From an uncultured Acetatifactor sp. (lineage in GTDB: Bacteria; Bacillota; Clostridia; Lachnospirales; Lachnospiraceae): a DNA stretch of 64,000 bases. The notes under the pieces were generated by a model. It searched no databases, had not been told where the DNA came from, and saw only the letters and a program-made list of their open reading frames with translations. The translations under genes were made by a program, and so were the position numbers. Position 1 is the first letter of the stretch, and each line of letters begins with the position of its first letter. The stretch spans positions 38,665-102,664 of the forward strand of contig NZ_CAJUCP010000011.1 of NCBI RefSeq assembly GCF_910585425.1, read 5' to 3'. Positions 1 through 8,398 of this stretch are shown one piece after another.

Positions 1-2013
1 CGTAATGGTATAGCTGTTGGTGGTAATGCCTTCTATCTTCTGATATTTGCTGTCATCGTCGCTGCTCTTTTTGTAGTGCAGGTTGTAGGTGACCGTATCC
101 TTCATCAACTTCCAGGATACCACGATGCTCTGGTATTTCCCCACTGCGGACACATTGTCCGGCTTGTCCGGCTTTTTGGTGGGCTTGGGGACCGCGGTGA
201 CGGGGGCTCCGTATCCGCTGCGCCATGTGCCGTTCACCGACTGCACCCGCACCTGGTATTCCTGATAGTTGACCAGCTCTTTGCCCCCGTAGGAGCCGAT
301 GTCCAGAGCGCTCTTCGGCACCATCACCGTCTCCGGCGCATTGGAGCCCACAGGCATGATCTCCACCTCATAGCCCGTGACATTGGAACAGGCCTCCCAT
401 GACACGCTGATCATCTTGCTTCCGCCATTGGCGCTCACTTTCTGGGGAATGTCCATCTCCGGCTCGGGGATGCGGTCCTCCATGCCGTTGACGAAATCCA
501 CCTTGGAGATTTCCACCAGGTCGTTGCTGCTGCGCACGCCGGTGATGGTCAGCATCACGCGCTTCACCGCAATCTGGGCTCCCAGGCGCACGACGATGTT
601 CCCGTTCTTGTCCAGCTCTGCAGTGACATTTGTCTCAGCCGTGAGCCGAAGCTGCGATACATCCACGATTCCCGTATGCTGCTCTTTTCCGTTCTCGTCC
701 AGGTAGGTGATGTCCACCATGGCGCTGGACACGGGCGTGTCCCCGGTATCGATTACAATCCCGTCTGCTTTTCCGGCATCCCCCAGCAGATTCGTATTGA
801 GTTCAATGTTCAGTCCCACGGGGTTGTCTTTGGTAATCGTCCCTCCGTCACTTGTCTTTAGGGTGACGGAGCCATCGCCCTGTACAAGCGCATTCAGGTC
901 CCCCTCCACCGTCATGTTCGCACCGCTGATCGGCTTCGCCGCCACTGTCGCGGCCTCGGTGCCGTCAGGCCCCACTGCCACCGTAGGCACGGAGCTCTGA
1001 ATCTTCGCCAGGATATCCCTGTTCTCGTTATAGCCCTTGGTGAAATATTCCAGGTCCGCTAAATCTATCTTTCCGTCACGGTTCAGGTCCGCCGCGAGGC
1101 CAGCGGCGTCCCCGCTCTCGATGGCCTCCATCAGCGCGGCCCTGTCGCCCTCATTGATGACGCCGTCCCTGTTCACATCGCCTATCAGCAGGACACCCGG
1201 ATGGACGTCCCCGGCCGCATAGTTCATCCCGGCCAGAAAGCCCGTCATCAGCTTCACGGATTCCCTGCCCTTCACAGATACTTTCTGTGTGTAGGCCGCA
1301 AAGCCCTCGCCGGTCACGGTCAGCGTATAGTCGCCCTCTGCCAGCCCCTTGAAGGAACAGCTTACCTCCTCCGGGCTGTTGCCGTTATCTCCGCCCAGCT
1401 TGACGAACCTCTCCTGGGTACCGCCCTGGGCGTCTGTCAGGTTCACGGCAAAGTCCACAGGACTCCCCTGAATCAGGGCCGAGCCTATGGACACGTCCAC
1501 CTGTCCCATCCTGCCTTCCCGCACGGATTTCCATCCTCCATCGGATTCCGCCTGGACTTCCTTGTCCGGCGCGGTGGTTTCCTCAGGCACCGCAGTGCCT
1601 GACGGCGGCGTGTCAGCGGGCTCCTCTATTTCCGTTGGAGCCTCCGTCTCCGTCGGCGCTTCCGTTGGCGCCTCTGTCGGCGTTCCTGTTTCCGTCGGCG
1701 CCTCTGTCGGGGCTTCCGTTGGAGCTCCTGTCTCCGTCGGCGCTTCTGTCGGCGCTTCCGTTGGAGCCCCTGTCTCCGTCGGCGTCCCTGTTTCCTCCGG
1801 CAGGCCGTTTCCTTCCGTCTGCCCTCCCCCCGTCTGATTTCCGCTATCCGAGGGATCCGTCACAGTCTGCCCTCCGTCCTGGTTCCCGTTTTCCGCGGGC
1901 GTCTGTTCCCCCTGCGCCGCCGGTACGGATGTGCCTGTCTCTGTAGCATAAGTGGAAAAGCCTGTCCCAAACACTAAGACACACGCCATCAACAATGCCA
2001 GTTTCCGCTTCAT
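1..2013 (-). CDS. Secreted dockerin / fibronectin type III surface protein (3' end outside window)
   Basis: The reading frame is open from ATG at 2013 to the window edge (671 codons, C-terminus missing). The RBS is GGAAAGGA, just upstream. Seen: a signal peptide (MKRKLALLMACVLVFG, probable cleavage after TYA); a long Thr/Pro/Glu-rich linker of APTE-type repeats at about residues 60-125; a dockerin-type-I-like pair of calcium loops at about 275-335 (GDVNRDGVINEGD, then DLNRDGKIDLADL); a beta-rich domain at about 345-515; one complete fibronectin type III domain from about 520; and a second starting near 620 that runs off the window. Such proteins usually sit on the cell surface and bind glycans or partner proteins. 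No catalytic domain is visible in the part present. Dockerins normally dock to cohesins, but the central position argues for a general calcium-stabilised module. Function unknown. Confidence 0.85.
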   Translation of the reverse strand, partial: MKRKLALLMACVLVFGTGFSTYATETGTSVPAAQGEQTPAENGNQDGGQTVTDPSDSGNQTGGGQTEGNGLPEETGTPTETGAPTEAPTEAPTETGAPTEAPTEAPTETGTPTEAPTEAPTETEAPTEIEEPADTPPSGTAVPEETTAPDKEVQAESDGGWKSVREGRMGQVDVSIGSALIQGSPVDFAVNLTDAQGGTQERFVKLGGDNGNSPEEVSCSFKGLAEGDYTLTVTGEGFAAYTQKVSVKGRESVKLMTGFLAGMNYAAGDVHPGVLLIGDVNRDGVINEGDRAALMEAIESGDAAGLAADLNRDGKIDLADLEYFTKGYNENRDILAKIQSSVPTVAVGPDGTEAATVAAKPISGANMTVEGDLNALVQGDGSVTLKTSDGGTITKDNPVGLNIELNTNLLGDAGKADGIVIDTGDTPVSSAMVDITYLDENGKEQHTGIVDVSQLRLTAETNVTAELDKNGNIVVRLGAQIAVKRVMLTITGVRSSNDLVEISKVDFVNGMEDRIPEPEMDIPQKVSANGGSKMISVSWEACSNVTGYEVEIMPVGSNAPETVMVPKSALDIGSYGGKELVNYQEYQVRVQSVNGTWRSGYGAPVTAVPKPTKKPDKPDNVSAVGKYQSIVVSWKLMKDTVTYNLHYKKSSDDDSKYQKIEGITTNSYTIT

Positions 2014-2145
2014 AATCCTTTCCCTTCCTCTCCGACCGCACTTTCTGACAAGAAAGGGGCCATAAACCGCTTTCGCACAATTCATGGTCCCAATCAGCGC
2101 GCCTTAAAATACAGCCGCTTTCTTCCTCTCTATTTCAGCCTCTGT

Positions 2146-3690
2146 CTATTTCTTCTGCAGCAGGGATTTTCCGGTCATCTCAGCGGGCTGTTCCTTCCCC
2201 ATGATCTGGATCAGGGTGGGTACGATATCCGCCAGACAGCCGTTCTCCCTCAGCGTATAAGCCTCGTCATAGTTCACCAAAATGAAGGGCACCTGATTGG
2301 TGGTGTGGGCCGTGAAGGGCTCCCCTGTCTCGTAGTCCACCAGCATCTCCGCATTGCCGTGGTCCGCGCAGATGAACATGGCGCCGTCTTCCTCCCTGAC
2401 GGCATCCACTGCCCTGCCCACGCACTCGTCCACTGCCTCCACAGCCTTGACGGCCGCTTCCAGCACACCGGTATGGCCCACCATGTCCGGATTGGCGAAA
2501 TTGATGATGATCACGTCATATTTCCCGGAATGAATCGCCTCGCAGAGCTTGTCGCACACGCCGTAGGCGCTCATCTCGGGCTTCAGGTCATAGGTGGCCA
2601 CCTCCTTGGGGGAGTTCACCAGCACCCTGTCCTCGCCCTCATTGGGCTCCTCCACGCCGCCGTTGAAGAAGAATGTCACATGGGCGTATTTCTCCGTCTC
2701 CGCGATGCGGGCCTGCTTCATGCCGTTGGCCGCCAGCCACTCGCCGAAGGTATTGGTGACGGACACCTTGTGGAAAGCCACCTCCTTGTTGGGGATGGTG
2801 GGGTCGTAATCGGAGAAGCACACATAGGTGATATCCTTCCTGGGGCCTCTGTCAAAGCCCTGGAAGTCGTCGTCGCAGAAGGCCCTTGAAATCTCCCTGG
2901 CCCTGTCGGGGCGGAAGTTGAAGAAGATGATGGAGTCGCCGTCCTGCACCAATGCCACGGGCTTTCCGTCCTCCATGGCCAGCGTGGGCTTCACGAACTC
3001 GTCCGTCTCTCCTCTGTCGTAGGATTCCTGTATCCCGCAGATGCCGCAGGCCGCCGTCAGGCCCTCTCCCTTCGTCATGGCGTCATAGGCCAGCTTCACG
3101 CGGTCATAGTTGTTGTCCCTGTCCATGACGTAATAACGCCCCATCACAGACGCAATCTTGCCTACGCCGATCTTCTCCATCTCGGCCGCCAGCTGCTGGG
3201 CGTACTCCTTGCCGCTGGCGGGCGGGGTGTCGCGGCCGTCCAGGAAGCAGTGCACGTACACCTTCTCCAGGCCGTTCCTCTTCGCCAGCTCCAGCAGGCC
3301 GTAGAGGTGGGTATTGTGGCTGTGGACGCCGCCGTCGGACAAAAGGCCCATGAGATGGAGGGCGCTGTCCTTCTTCTTACAGTTCTCCACCGCCTTCAGC
3401 AGGGCGGGGTTCTCGAAAAATGTGCCGTCCTGGATCTCCTTGGTGATCCGGGTCAGCTCCTGGTACACGATGCGCCCTGCGCCCATGTTCAGATGGCCCA
3501 CCTCGGAATTGCCCATCTGCCCCTCAGGAAGGCCCACCGCCATGCCGCTGGCATTGCCCCGCACGAAAGGGCACTCCGCCATCAGTTTGTCCATCACCGG
3601 GGTCTTCGCCATCGCCACCGCGTTGCCCTCTTTTTTTTCATTGAGTCCGTATCCGTCCAGAATCATCAGAACTACCGGTTTCTTGCTCAT
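2146..3690 (-). CDS. gpmI: 2,3-bisphosphoglycerate-independent phosphoglycerate mutase
   Basis: This cytoplasmic glycolytic enzyme interconverts 3- and 2-phosphoglycerate using two Mn2+ ions. The 514 aa match the usual family length. Visible motifs are the N-terminal metal site MILDGYGLN (Asp12), the phospho-serine loop MGNSEVGHLNMGAGR (Ser62), the substrate loop FLDGRDTPP, and the C-terminal metal ligands NFANPDMVGHTG and CADHGNAE. The start ATG has an RBS, AAGGAG, 8 nt upstream. The gene stands alone on the minus strand, divergent from the cation transporter gene, with its own promoter in the shared intergenic region. No oddities. Confidence 0.97.
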   Translation of the reverse strand: MSKKPVVLMILDGYGLNEKKEGNAVAMAKTPVMDKLMAECPFVRGNASGMAVGLPEGQMGNSEVGHLNMGAGRIVYQELTRITKEIQDGTFFENPALLKAVENCKKKDSALHLMGLLSDGGVHSHNTHLYGLLELAKRNGLEKVYVHCFLDGRDTPPASGKEYAQQLAAEMEKIGVGKIASVMGRYYVMDRDNNYDRVKLAYDAMTKGEGLTAACGICGIQESYDRGETDEFVKPTLAMEDGKPVALVQDGDSIIFFNFRPDRAREISRAFCDDDFQGFDRGPRKDITYVCFSDYDPTIPNKEVAFHKVSVTNTFGEWLAANGMKQARIAETEKYAHVTFFFNGGVEEPNEGEDRVLVNSPKEVATYDLKPEMSAYGVCDKLCEAIHSGKYDVIIINFANPDMVGHTGVLEAAVKAVEAVDECVGRAVDAVREEDGAMFICADHGNAEMLVDYETGEPFTAHTTNQVPFILVNYDEAYTLRENGCLADIVPTLIQIMGKEQPAEMTGKSLLQKK

Positions 3691-3796
3691 ATCTGCTCTC
3701 CTTGCCGTATCCGCCTGCCCTCTTTCCTATTTTAAAAGGCGGATGCTTCCTGTTTTTTATCTCTGTGGAACGCTATGATTTCCACACTTTACCAGA

Positions 3797-3825
3797 ATTA
3801 TACACTGAAAACGCTCTCCGCGCAA
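3797..3825 (-). promoter_or_regulatory. Predicted gpmI promoter
   Basis: On the minus strand TTGCGC (3825-3820) and a perfect TATAAT (3802-3797) are 17 bp apart. The expected transcript starts near 3790, giving a leader of about 100 nt before gpmI. Confidence 0.55.
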
Positions 3826-3892
3826 TACCTTCCGCACCGGATTCCGGTATTTTGGAATTTTACCGAATTTTTTCAAGAGGGGAAGATGCATC

Positions 3893-3921
3893 TTGCAATT
3901 TCACCACAGAATCGGTATACT
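3893..3921 (+). promoter_or_regulatory. Predicted promoter of the cation diffusion facilitator gene
   Basis: TTGCAA (3893-3898) and TATACT (3916-3921) are spaced by 17 bp, about 35 bp upstream of the chosen start codon at 3958. This rules out the longer in-frame start at 3775, which would lie upstream of the transcript start. Confidence 0.6.
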
Positions 3922-3957
3922 GGAAGGAAATATTTTTACCGGACAGGAGAAAAAAAC

Positions 3958-5124
3958 ATGGTTTCACTGTTAGCCAGACTTTTCATCAAGGAACAGAACG
4001 ACGCGAAGGATCCTACGGTCCGGCAGGCTTACGGAATCCTCTGCGGGGCTGTGGGGATTTTCCTGAACCTGTGCCTCTTCGCGGGGAAATTCCTGGCGGG
4101 GACCGTCAGCAATTCCATCGCCATCACGGCCGACGCCTTCAACAACCTGTCGGATGCCGGCTCCTCCATCATCACCCTGATCGGATTCAAGATGGCGGGC
4201 CAGAAGCCCGATCCCAGCCATCCCTTCGGCCATGGGCGCATCGAGTATGTGTCCGGCCTGCTGGTCTCCGTCGTCATCCTGCTCATGGGCGTGGAGCTCC
4301 TCAAATCCTCCGTCTCGAAGATTCTCCACCCGGAGGAGCTGGCCTTCTCGCCCATAGCGCTGGGGATACTGCTGTGCTCCATCCTGGTGAAGTGCTATAT
4401 GTTCCTGTACAACAGAAAGCTGGGAAAGCGGCTGGATTCCTCCGCCATGCTGGCCACGGCCACGGACTCCCTGAGCGATACCATGGCCACCACGGTGGTG
4501 CTCATCGCCACGGTCACAGGCCACTTCACGGGGCTGGCCATCGATGGCTGGTGCGGCGTGCTGGTGGGGCTGTTCATCTGCTACGCAGGATACGGCGCGG
4601 CCAGGGACACGGTGAGCCCCCTGCTGGGACAGGCCCCGGAGAAGGAATTCGTCCGGCAGATCAACGACATCGTCATGTCCTACAGCGACATCCTGGGCAT
4701 CCATGACCTGATCGTACATAACTACGGGCCGGGCCGGGTTCTGATTTCCCTCCACGCGGAGGTGCCGGCGGACGGCGAGCTGCTGGCCCTCCACGACACC
4801 ATTGACACCATCGAGCATGACCTGCGCGACACCCTGCACTGCCATGCGGTGATCCATATGGATCCCGTCTGTGTGGGGGACGAGCAGACCATGCGCCTGA
4901 AGGCTCTGGTGGCAGGCTACATAAAGGAGATCGGCGACACTGTGTCCATGCACGATTTCCGCATCGTCACAGGCCCCACCCACACCAATCTGATCTTCGA
5001 CGTGGCCGTGCCCTATGATTTCCACCTCTCCGACCGGGAGCTGACGGAAACGCTGACCGCCCGGATCCAGAGGGACAATCCCAACTATTTTGCTGTAATC
5101 GACGTGGATAAGCAGATGGCATAA
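3958..5124 (+). CDS. Cation diffusion facilitator family metal transporter
   Basis: Integral membrane proton/metal antiporter, probably exporting divalent metals such as Zn2+, Mn2+ or Fe2+. The start at 3958 is chosen because it follows RBS GGACAGGAGA and a good promoter (388 aa). Seen: membrane segments from about residue 28; the TM2 metal-site motif DAFNNLSDAGSS (Asp59, Asp66); the loop HPFGHGRIEY (His88, His92); and a C-terminal cytoplasmic dimerisation domain after about residue 215 (HDLIVHNYGPG, ISLHAEV). TM2 has the DxxxNLSD pattern of MamB/FieF-like members rather than the HxxxD pattern of dedicated zinc exporters, so the metal cannot be named. The YgjP-like gene follows 67 nt downstream and is probably cotranscribed. 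Confidence 0.92.
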   Translation: MVSLLARLFIKEQNDAKDPTVRQAYGILCGAVGIFLNLCLFAGKFLAGTVSNSIAITADAFNNLSDAGSSIITLIGFKMAGQKPDPSHPFGHGRIEYVSGLLVSVVILLMGVELLKSSVSKILHPEELAFSPIALGILLCSILVKCYMFLYNRKLGKRLDSSAMLATATDSLSDTMATTVVLIATVTGHFTGLAIDGWCGVLVGLFICYAGYGAARDTVSPLLGQAPEKEFVRQINDIVMSYSDILGIHDLIVHNYGPGRVLISLHAEVPADGELLALHDTIDTIEHDLRDTLHCHAVIHMDPVCVGDEQTMRLKALVAGYIKEIGDTVSMHDFRIVTGPTHTNLIFDVAVPYDFHLSDRELTETLTARIQRDNPNYFAVIDVDKQMA

Positions 5125-5191
5125 ATGCCCGCATCGGCATGGGGCCATGCGGCGCTTCGCTCACAACGGAAAGGAGAGCAGGATTTCAGAG

Positions 5192-5620
5192 ATGCCCACA
5201 GAGAAAAGAGACCTCACTGCCGCGGAAATCAGGCGGCTGGAAGCCCTGGAAAAAAGATACCGGGAGGCCGCCCGGGCGCAGTTCCAGCGCCGGGCGGCGT
5301 ACTACCACCGGTTCACCGGAGGCCATTACACCTCCGTCGCGGTGCGGGACCAGAAGACCCGCTGGGGGAGCTGTTCCTCCCGGGGCACCCTGTCCTTCAA
5401 CTACCGGCTCATATTCGCCCCTCCCGTGATACTGGATTACGTGGTGGTCCATGAGCTCTGCCACCTGACCCACATGAACCATTCCAAAGATTTCTGGGAC
5501 ATGGTGGCGCAGATCATGCCGGAGCACAGGCAGTACCGGAGGTGGCTGCGCGACCACGGGCATGAGCTGACATTGACGGCCTATCTGGAGCGGATGGGGA
5601 TCCCCGTCACGCTGGACTGA
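5192..5620 (+). CDS. YgjP-like (DUF45/SprT-fold) zinc metallopeptidase-domain protein
   Basis: 142 aa from the ATG at 5192, which has AGGA 8 nt upstream. An in-frame ATG at 5147 would add 15 residues but has no clear RBS. The zinc-binding helix HELCHLTHMNHSKDFW, with the second region VRDQKTRWGSCSSRGTLSFN, is diagnostic of the YgjP/WLM-like DUF45 family. The family keeps a minigluzincin HExxH-type site, here HELCH with a downstream His. This protein is shorter than E. coli YgjP and consists mainly of the catalytic core. Substrate unknown; some homologues have been reported as nucleotide pyrophosphatases, others as peptidases. It sits behind the metal transporter gene and ends at a terminator shared with the converging operon. 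Confidence 0.85.
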   Translation: MPTEKRDLTAAEIRRLEALEKRYREAARAQFQRRAAYYHRFTGGHYTSVAVRDQKTRWGSCSSRGTLSFNYRLIFAPPVILDYVVVHELCHLTHMNHSKDFWDMVAQIMPEHRQYRRWLRDHGHELTLTAYLERMGIPVTLD

Positions 5621-5680
5621 CCGCTGGACCGCCCGGCCGGAATATCGATATCCATTCCTGCCCTCCATTCCCCGCACGAA

Positions 5681-5712
5681 AAAGGAACCGCCACCGAAGC
5701 GACGGTTCCTTT
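5681..5712 (-). terminator. Rho-independent terminator with UUCG tetraloop
   Basis: Read on the minus strand, a 14-bp stem (two G-U pairs) closes a C(UUCG)G tetraloop and is followed by a run of T. On the plus strand the two wobble positions become A-C mismatches, so it is built mainly for the minus-strand operon ending at 5720. It could also stop plus-strand read-through from the metallopeptidase gene. Confidence 0.85.
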
Positions 5713-5719
5713 ATACATG

Positions 5720-8395
5720 TCATCTGTTCTCGTCCACATAGAGCTGCGTCCTGTTCTGGATGGTCTTCGCCACCTCCTGGGCCGTCTTCTGGCCGGTGTA
5801 GAACGCGGGCATCTCCTCGTTGATGATGTTCATGACGCTCTCGTTGTAGTAATAGCACTTGTCTATGGACAGGATGAACGCCACGATCTCGTCCACCTGC
5901 TCCTGGCTCAGGGGATCCAGCTTGATCTCCTCGCCGTTCATGTAGAAGGTGTCGTCATACTCCTCTTTGGTGCCGTCCTCATTGATCCAGAACGGACGTT
6001 CCGTGCCCTGCTGAGCCATCTCATCGAAATATTTCTTCTGGACAGGCATCCCCCATGAGAGCTCAGACTGGTACTCCTCCGTGAGATAATATCTCAGGAA
6101 TTCCCAGGCCCCATCCTTGTTGCGGGACTTACTGGAAATGGCGAAGCACTCGTTTGCCGAGATATAGGAGCCCATCCCGCTCTCCGTGGGGAAGCCGATA
6201 TAGGCCACGTCCCCGCCGAAGTATCCGTTGATGGTATAGTTCGTATCCTTGATGTTGCCGATGTAGAGCCGGGATAGGATCGTCCTGCCGTCCCGGTACT
6301 GGGACTCATAGTTGGCCCAGTAGTCCTCGCCGTAATAGTCCTCCGTGATCTCCTCTGGAAGGCTCTTGGCAAATTCCATCATGGCGATGAAATTCGGTGT
6401 GTCGAAATCGCATTTTCCGGTTTCCACATCAATGAAATCGCTGCCGCAGAACTGCATCATGGTGGAGAAGAAGGCGTCCCGTGTCAGGTCTCCGATCATG
6501 TTCGTCCCCTCCGGCAGACTGGCCTGGAGCTGCTTCATGTCCTCCATGGTCCATGCGGTCTTGTCCCCCACGATAGACTCCTTGCCGATCATAGTGCCCA
6601 CCGAGAAGCTGGGGATCACATAATACAGCTTCCCCTCCACAGAGTAGGCGTCGAACACATTGCTGATGAATTCCACCTGGGACAGTTCCTCGTCCTCCTC
6701 GATCATCTTGCCGATATCCTCCAGCAGCCCCTTGGCCACGTAGTTCTCCACGGGAAGTCCGTCCGCAATGAGGATGTCCGGCATATTTCCGGTAGTGACA
6801 TCGTTGTTCAGCTGGGTGTAGCCGGCCTGGTAGTCCTCATAGGTATTGTAGGAATCATAGGTCTTCACCGCGATGCGGTATTTTTCGCTGCTGCGGTTGA
6901 ATTCTATGACCCTCCTCTCCATGTCGCCGCCAACATAATTGCCCGCCAGCACCAGCACGGCCTTGTCGGGAATGTCCTTGGGATCCACGTAGGTGAACAA
7001 TCCGGCCTTCATGCCCTCCTCGTGGTCCTCGTAATATATGCCCAGGAAAGTGCTGTCGTCAATCTCCACCACGCCGGAGAAATTGGTCACATACAGGTCG
7101 GAATTGATAAAGTTCATCTTCTGGATCAGGTTCTCGTCCCCTATCTTATAGGTGTAGATGCCGTCGCCGCTGCTGCATACCAGATCCGAATTTATTCCCA
7201 CGTTCATATTGCCAAATCCTGTGTAAGCATAGCTGGCCGGCATGGGAGTGGGCTGCCCTAAGGTATCCGCAGCGGGGTCGTAGGTGGTAATGAACTGTTT
7301 TGCGTAGTCGTTCTCATCATAGTATATCACGAGGAAAGTGCCGTCCCCTTTGTCGATGATGCGGTCTGTATTGTTGAACACCTTGCCCACGTCCTCGGAC
7401 AGGGGCTCCCTGCTGCCCAGATTGCCCTGGGCATCCACGGTCATCCTGTAGGCTGCGTTGCCGGAGAGTATCAAAGTGGCAGAGCCCTCCGCCGTTACGG
7501 CCATGGCATTGACATATATATATTCGTCCTCCGACTGCAGCCCCTCCAGCTCCTTCTCCCACTGAAAGCTTCCGTCCGCATTCCAACTGGCGATATAATA
7601 CTTCTGGGTATAGATTTCATTGGTATAGTCGCTGTAGGAATAGTACCTGATGGCATATATCTTACCGTCAGCGCCGAAGCTGAAATTATTGTAACTGGAA
7701 TTCTCCCAGATGTCCTGGGGCACAGAGTCCGGCTCCTCAACCCCGAAGGCATCGTCCGATATCTCTCCCTCGGCATCGCCTTCCGGATCGGTGGCAGCGT
7801 CGCCCTCGCCTTCTCCCTCCGGATCGGCTTCAGCGTCGCCTCCGCCTTCTCCCTCCGGATCGGTCCCGGTCTCTCCCTCGCTTTCCGGTTCTGCCGCAGA
7901 GTCCCCTTCGGCCCCGGCTTCTCCCCCGGTATCCTCTCCCTCTTCCGGTTCCGCCGCCGTATCGTCTTCCCCGGTATCCTCTTCCTCTGCCTGACTTTCC
8001 GTGCGGGGCATCGGCTGCATGCCGGAGCCTGCGCCTCCCCCGGCCTGAGGCTCCCATTCGGGAATGTCCAGGTTCGTCATCCGGATATCGGAACCGTCAT
8101 CCTTCATGGCCAATAACCTGATATCCGTTACGGGATTCTCATTGAACTTCTCGTCGTTCCAATGGTACACCTGCATCAGCAGCCGGACTTCCCCGTCCAC
8201 ATGGGCAGACGCGTAGACATTTACATCGTCCCCGTCTATCTCCGGCAGGGCGATGTCCTGCACCCTGTACACATTCTCCTTGGCCAGGGCGGAATTCTCG
8301 TTCTTGCCCCCGCCTCCCCCGCAGGCACACAGGCCCGCTGTCATGCCGCAGACCAGGCCAATGGCCAGGGCCTGCTTCAACCGCTTCTTTTTCAT
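5720..8395 (-). CDS. Extracellular solute-binding lipoprotein with N-terminal propeller-like domain (second copy of operon)
   Basis: 891 aa, last gene of the six-gene operon; its start lies 3 nt after the stop of the MacB-like gene. Seen: a lipoprotein signal with lipobox LCAC (Cys25); a beta-rich N-terminal part (about 40-465) of blade-like repeats; inside it, an extreme acidic low-complexity insert at about 130-215 (EDTGEDD, DPEGEGEGD); then a family-1 solute-binding domain from about 480 (AVKTYDSYNTYEDY, PDILIADG) to the C-terminus. The last 45 residues closely resemble the end of the protein at 13688-15982 (MNIINEE-PAFY-GQK), so the two are paralogues flanking the transport genes. It is presumably anchored outside the membrane and binds an oligosaccharide; the ligand is unknown. 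Confidence 0.85.
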   Translation of the reverse strand: MKKKRLKQALAIGLVCGMTAGLCACGGGGGKNENSALAKENVYRVQDIALPEIDGDDVNVYASAHVDGEVRLLMQVYHWNDEKFNENPVTDIRLLAMKDDGSDIRMTNLDIPEWEPQAGGGAGSGMQPMPRTESQAEEEDTGEDDTAAEPEEGEDTGGEAGAEGDSAAEPESEGETGTDPEGEGGGDAEADPEGEGEGDAATDPEGDAEGEISDDAFGVEEPDSVPQDIWENSSYNNFSFGADGKIYAIRYYSYSDYTNEIYTQKYYIASWNADGSFQWEKELEGLQSEDEYIYVNAMAVTAEGSATLILSGNAAYRMTVDAQGNLGSREPLSEDVGKVFNNTDRIIDKGDGTFLVIYYDENDYAKQFITTYDPAADTLGQPTPMPASYAYTGFGNMNVGINSDLVCSSGDGIYTYKIGDENLIQKMNFINSDLYVTNFSGVVEIDDSTFLGIYYEDHEEGMKAGLFTYVDPKDIPDKAVLVLAGNYVGGDMERRVIEFNRSSEKYRIAVKTYDSYNTYEDYQAGYTQLNNDVTTGNMPDILIADGLPVENYVAKGLLEDIGKMIEEDEELSQVEFISNVFDAYSVEGKLYYVIPSFSVGTMIGKESIVGDKTAWTMEDMKQLQASLPEGTNMIGDLTRDAFFSTMMQFCGSDFIDVETGKCDFDTPNFIAMMEFAKSLPEEITEDYYGEDYWANYESQYRDGRTILSRLYIGNIKDTNYTINGYFGGDVAYIGFPTESGMGSYISANECFAISSKSRNKDGAWEFLRYYLTEEYQSELSWGMPVQKKYFDEMAQQGTERPFWINEDGTKEEYDDTFYMNGEEIKLDPLSQEQVDEIVAFILSIDKCYYYNESVMNIINEEMPAFYTGQKTAQEVAKTIQNRTQLYVDENR

Positions 8396-8398
8396 AAT

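Noticed and set aside
1487..1837. Ser/Val/Gly-repeat ORF on the plus strand
   Set aside because: It is the complement of the Thr/Pro/Glu linker repeats of the secreted protein.
3775..3957. 61-codon N-terminal extension of the cation transporter
   Set aside because: It precedes the promoter and lacks an RBS. Family members begin near the chosen start.
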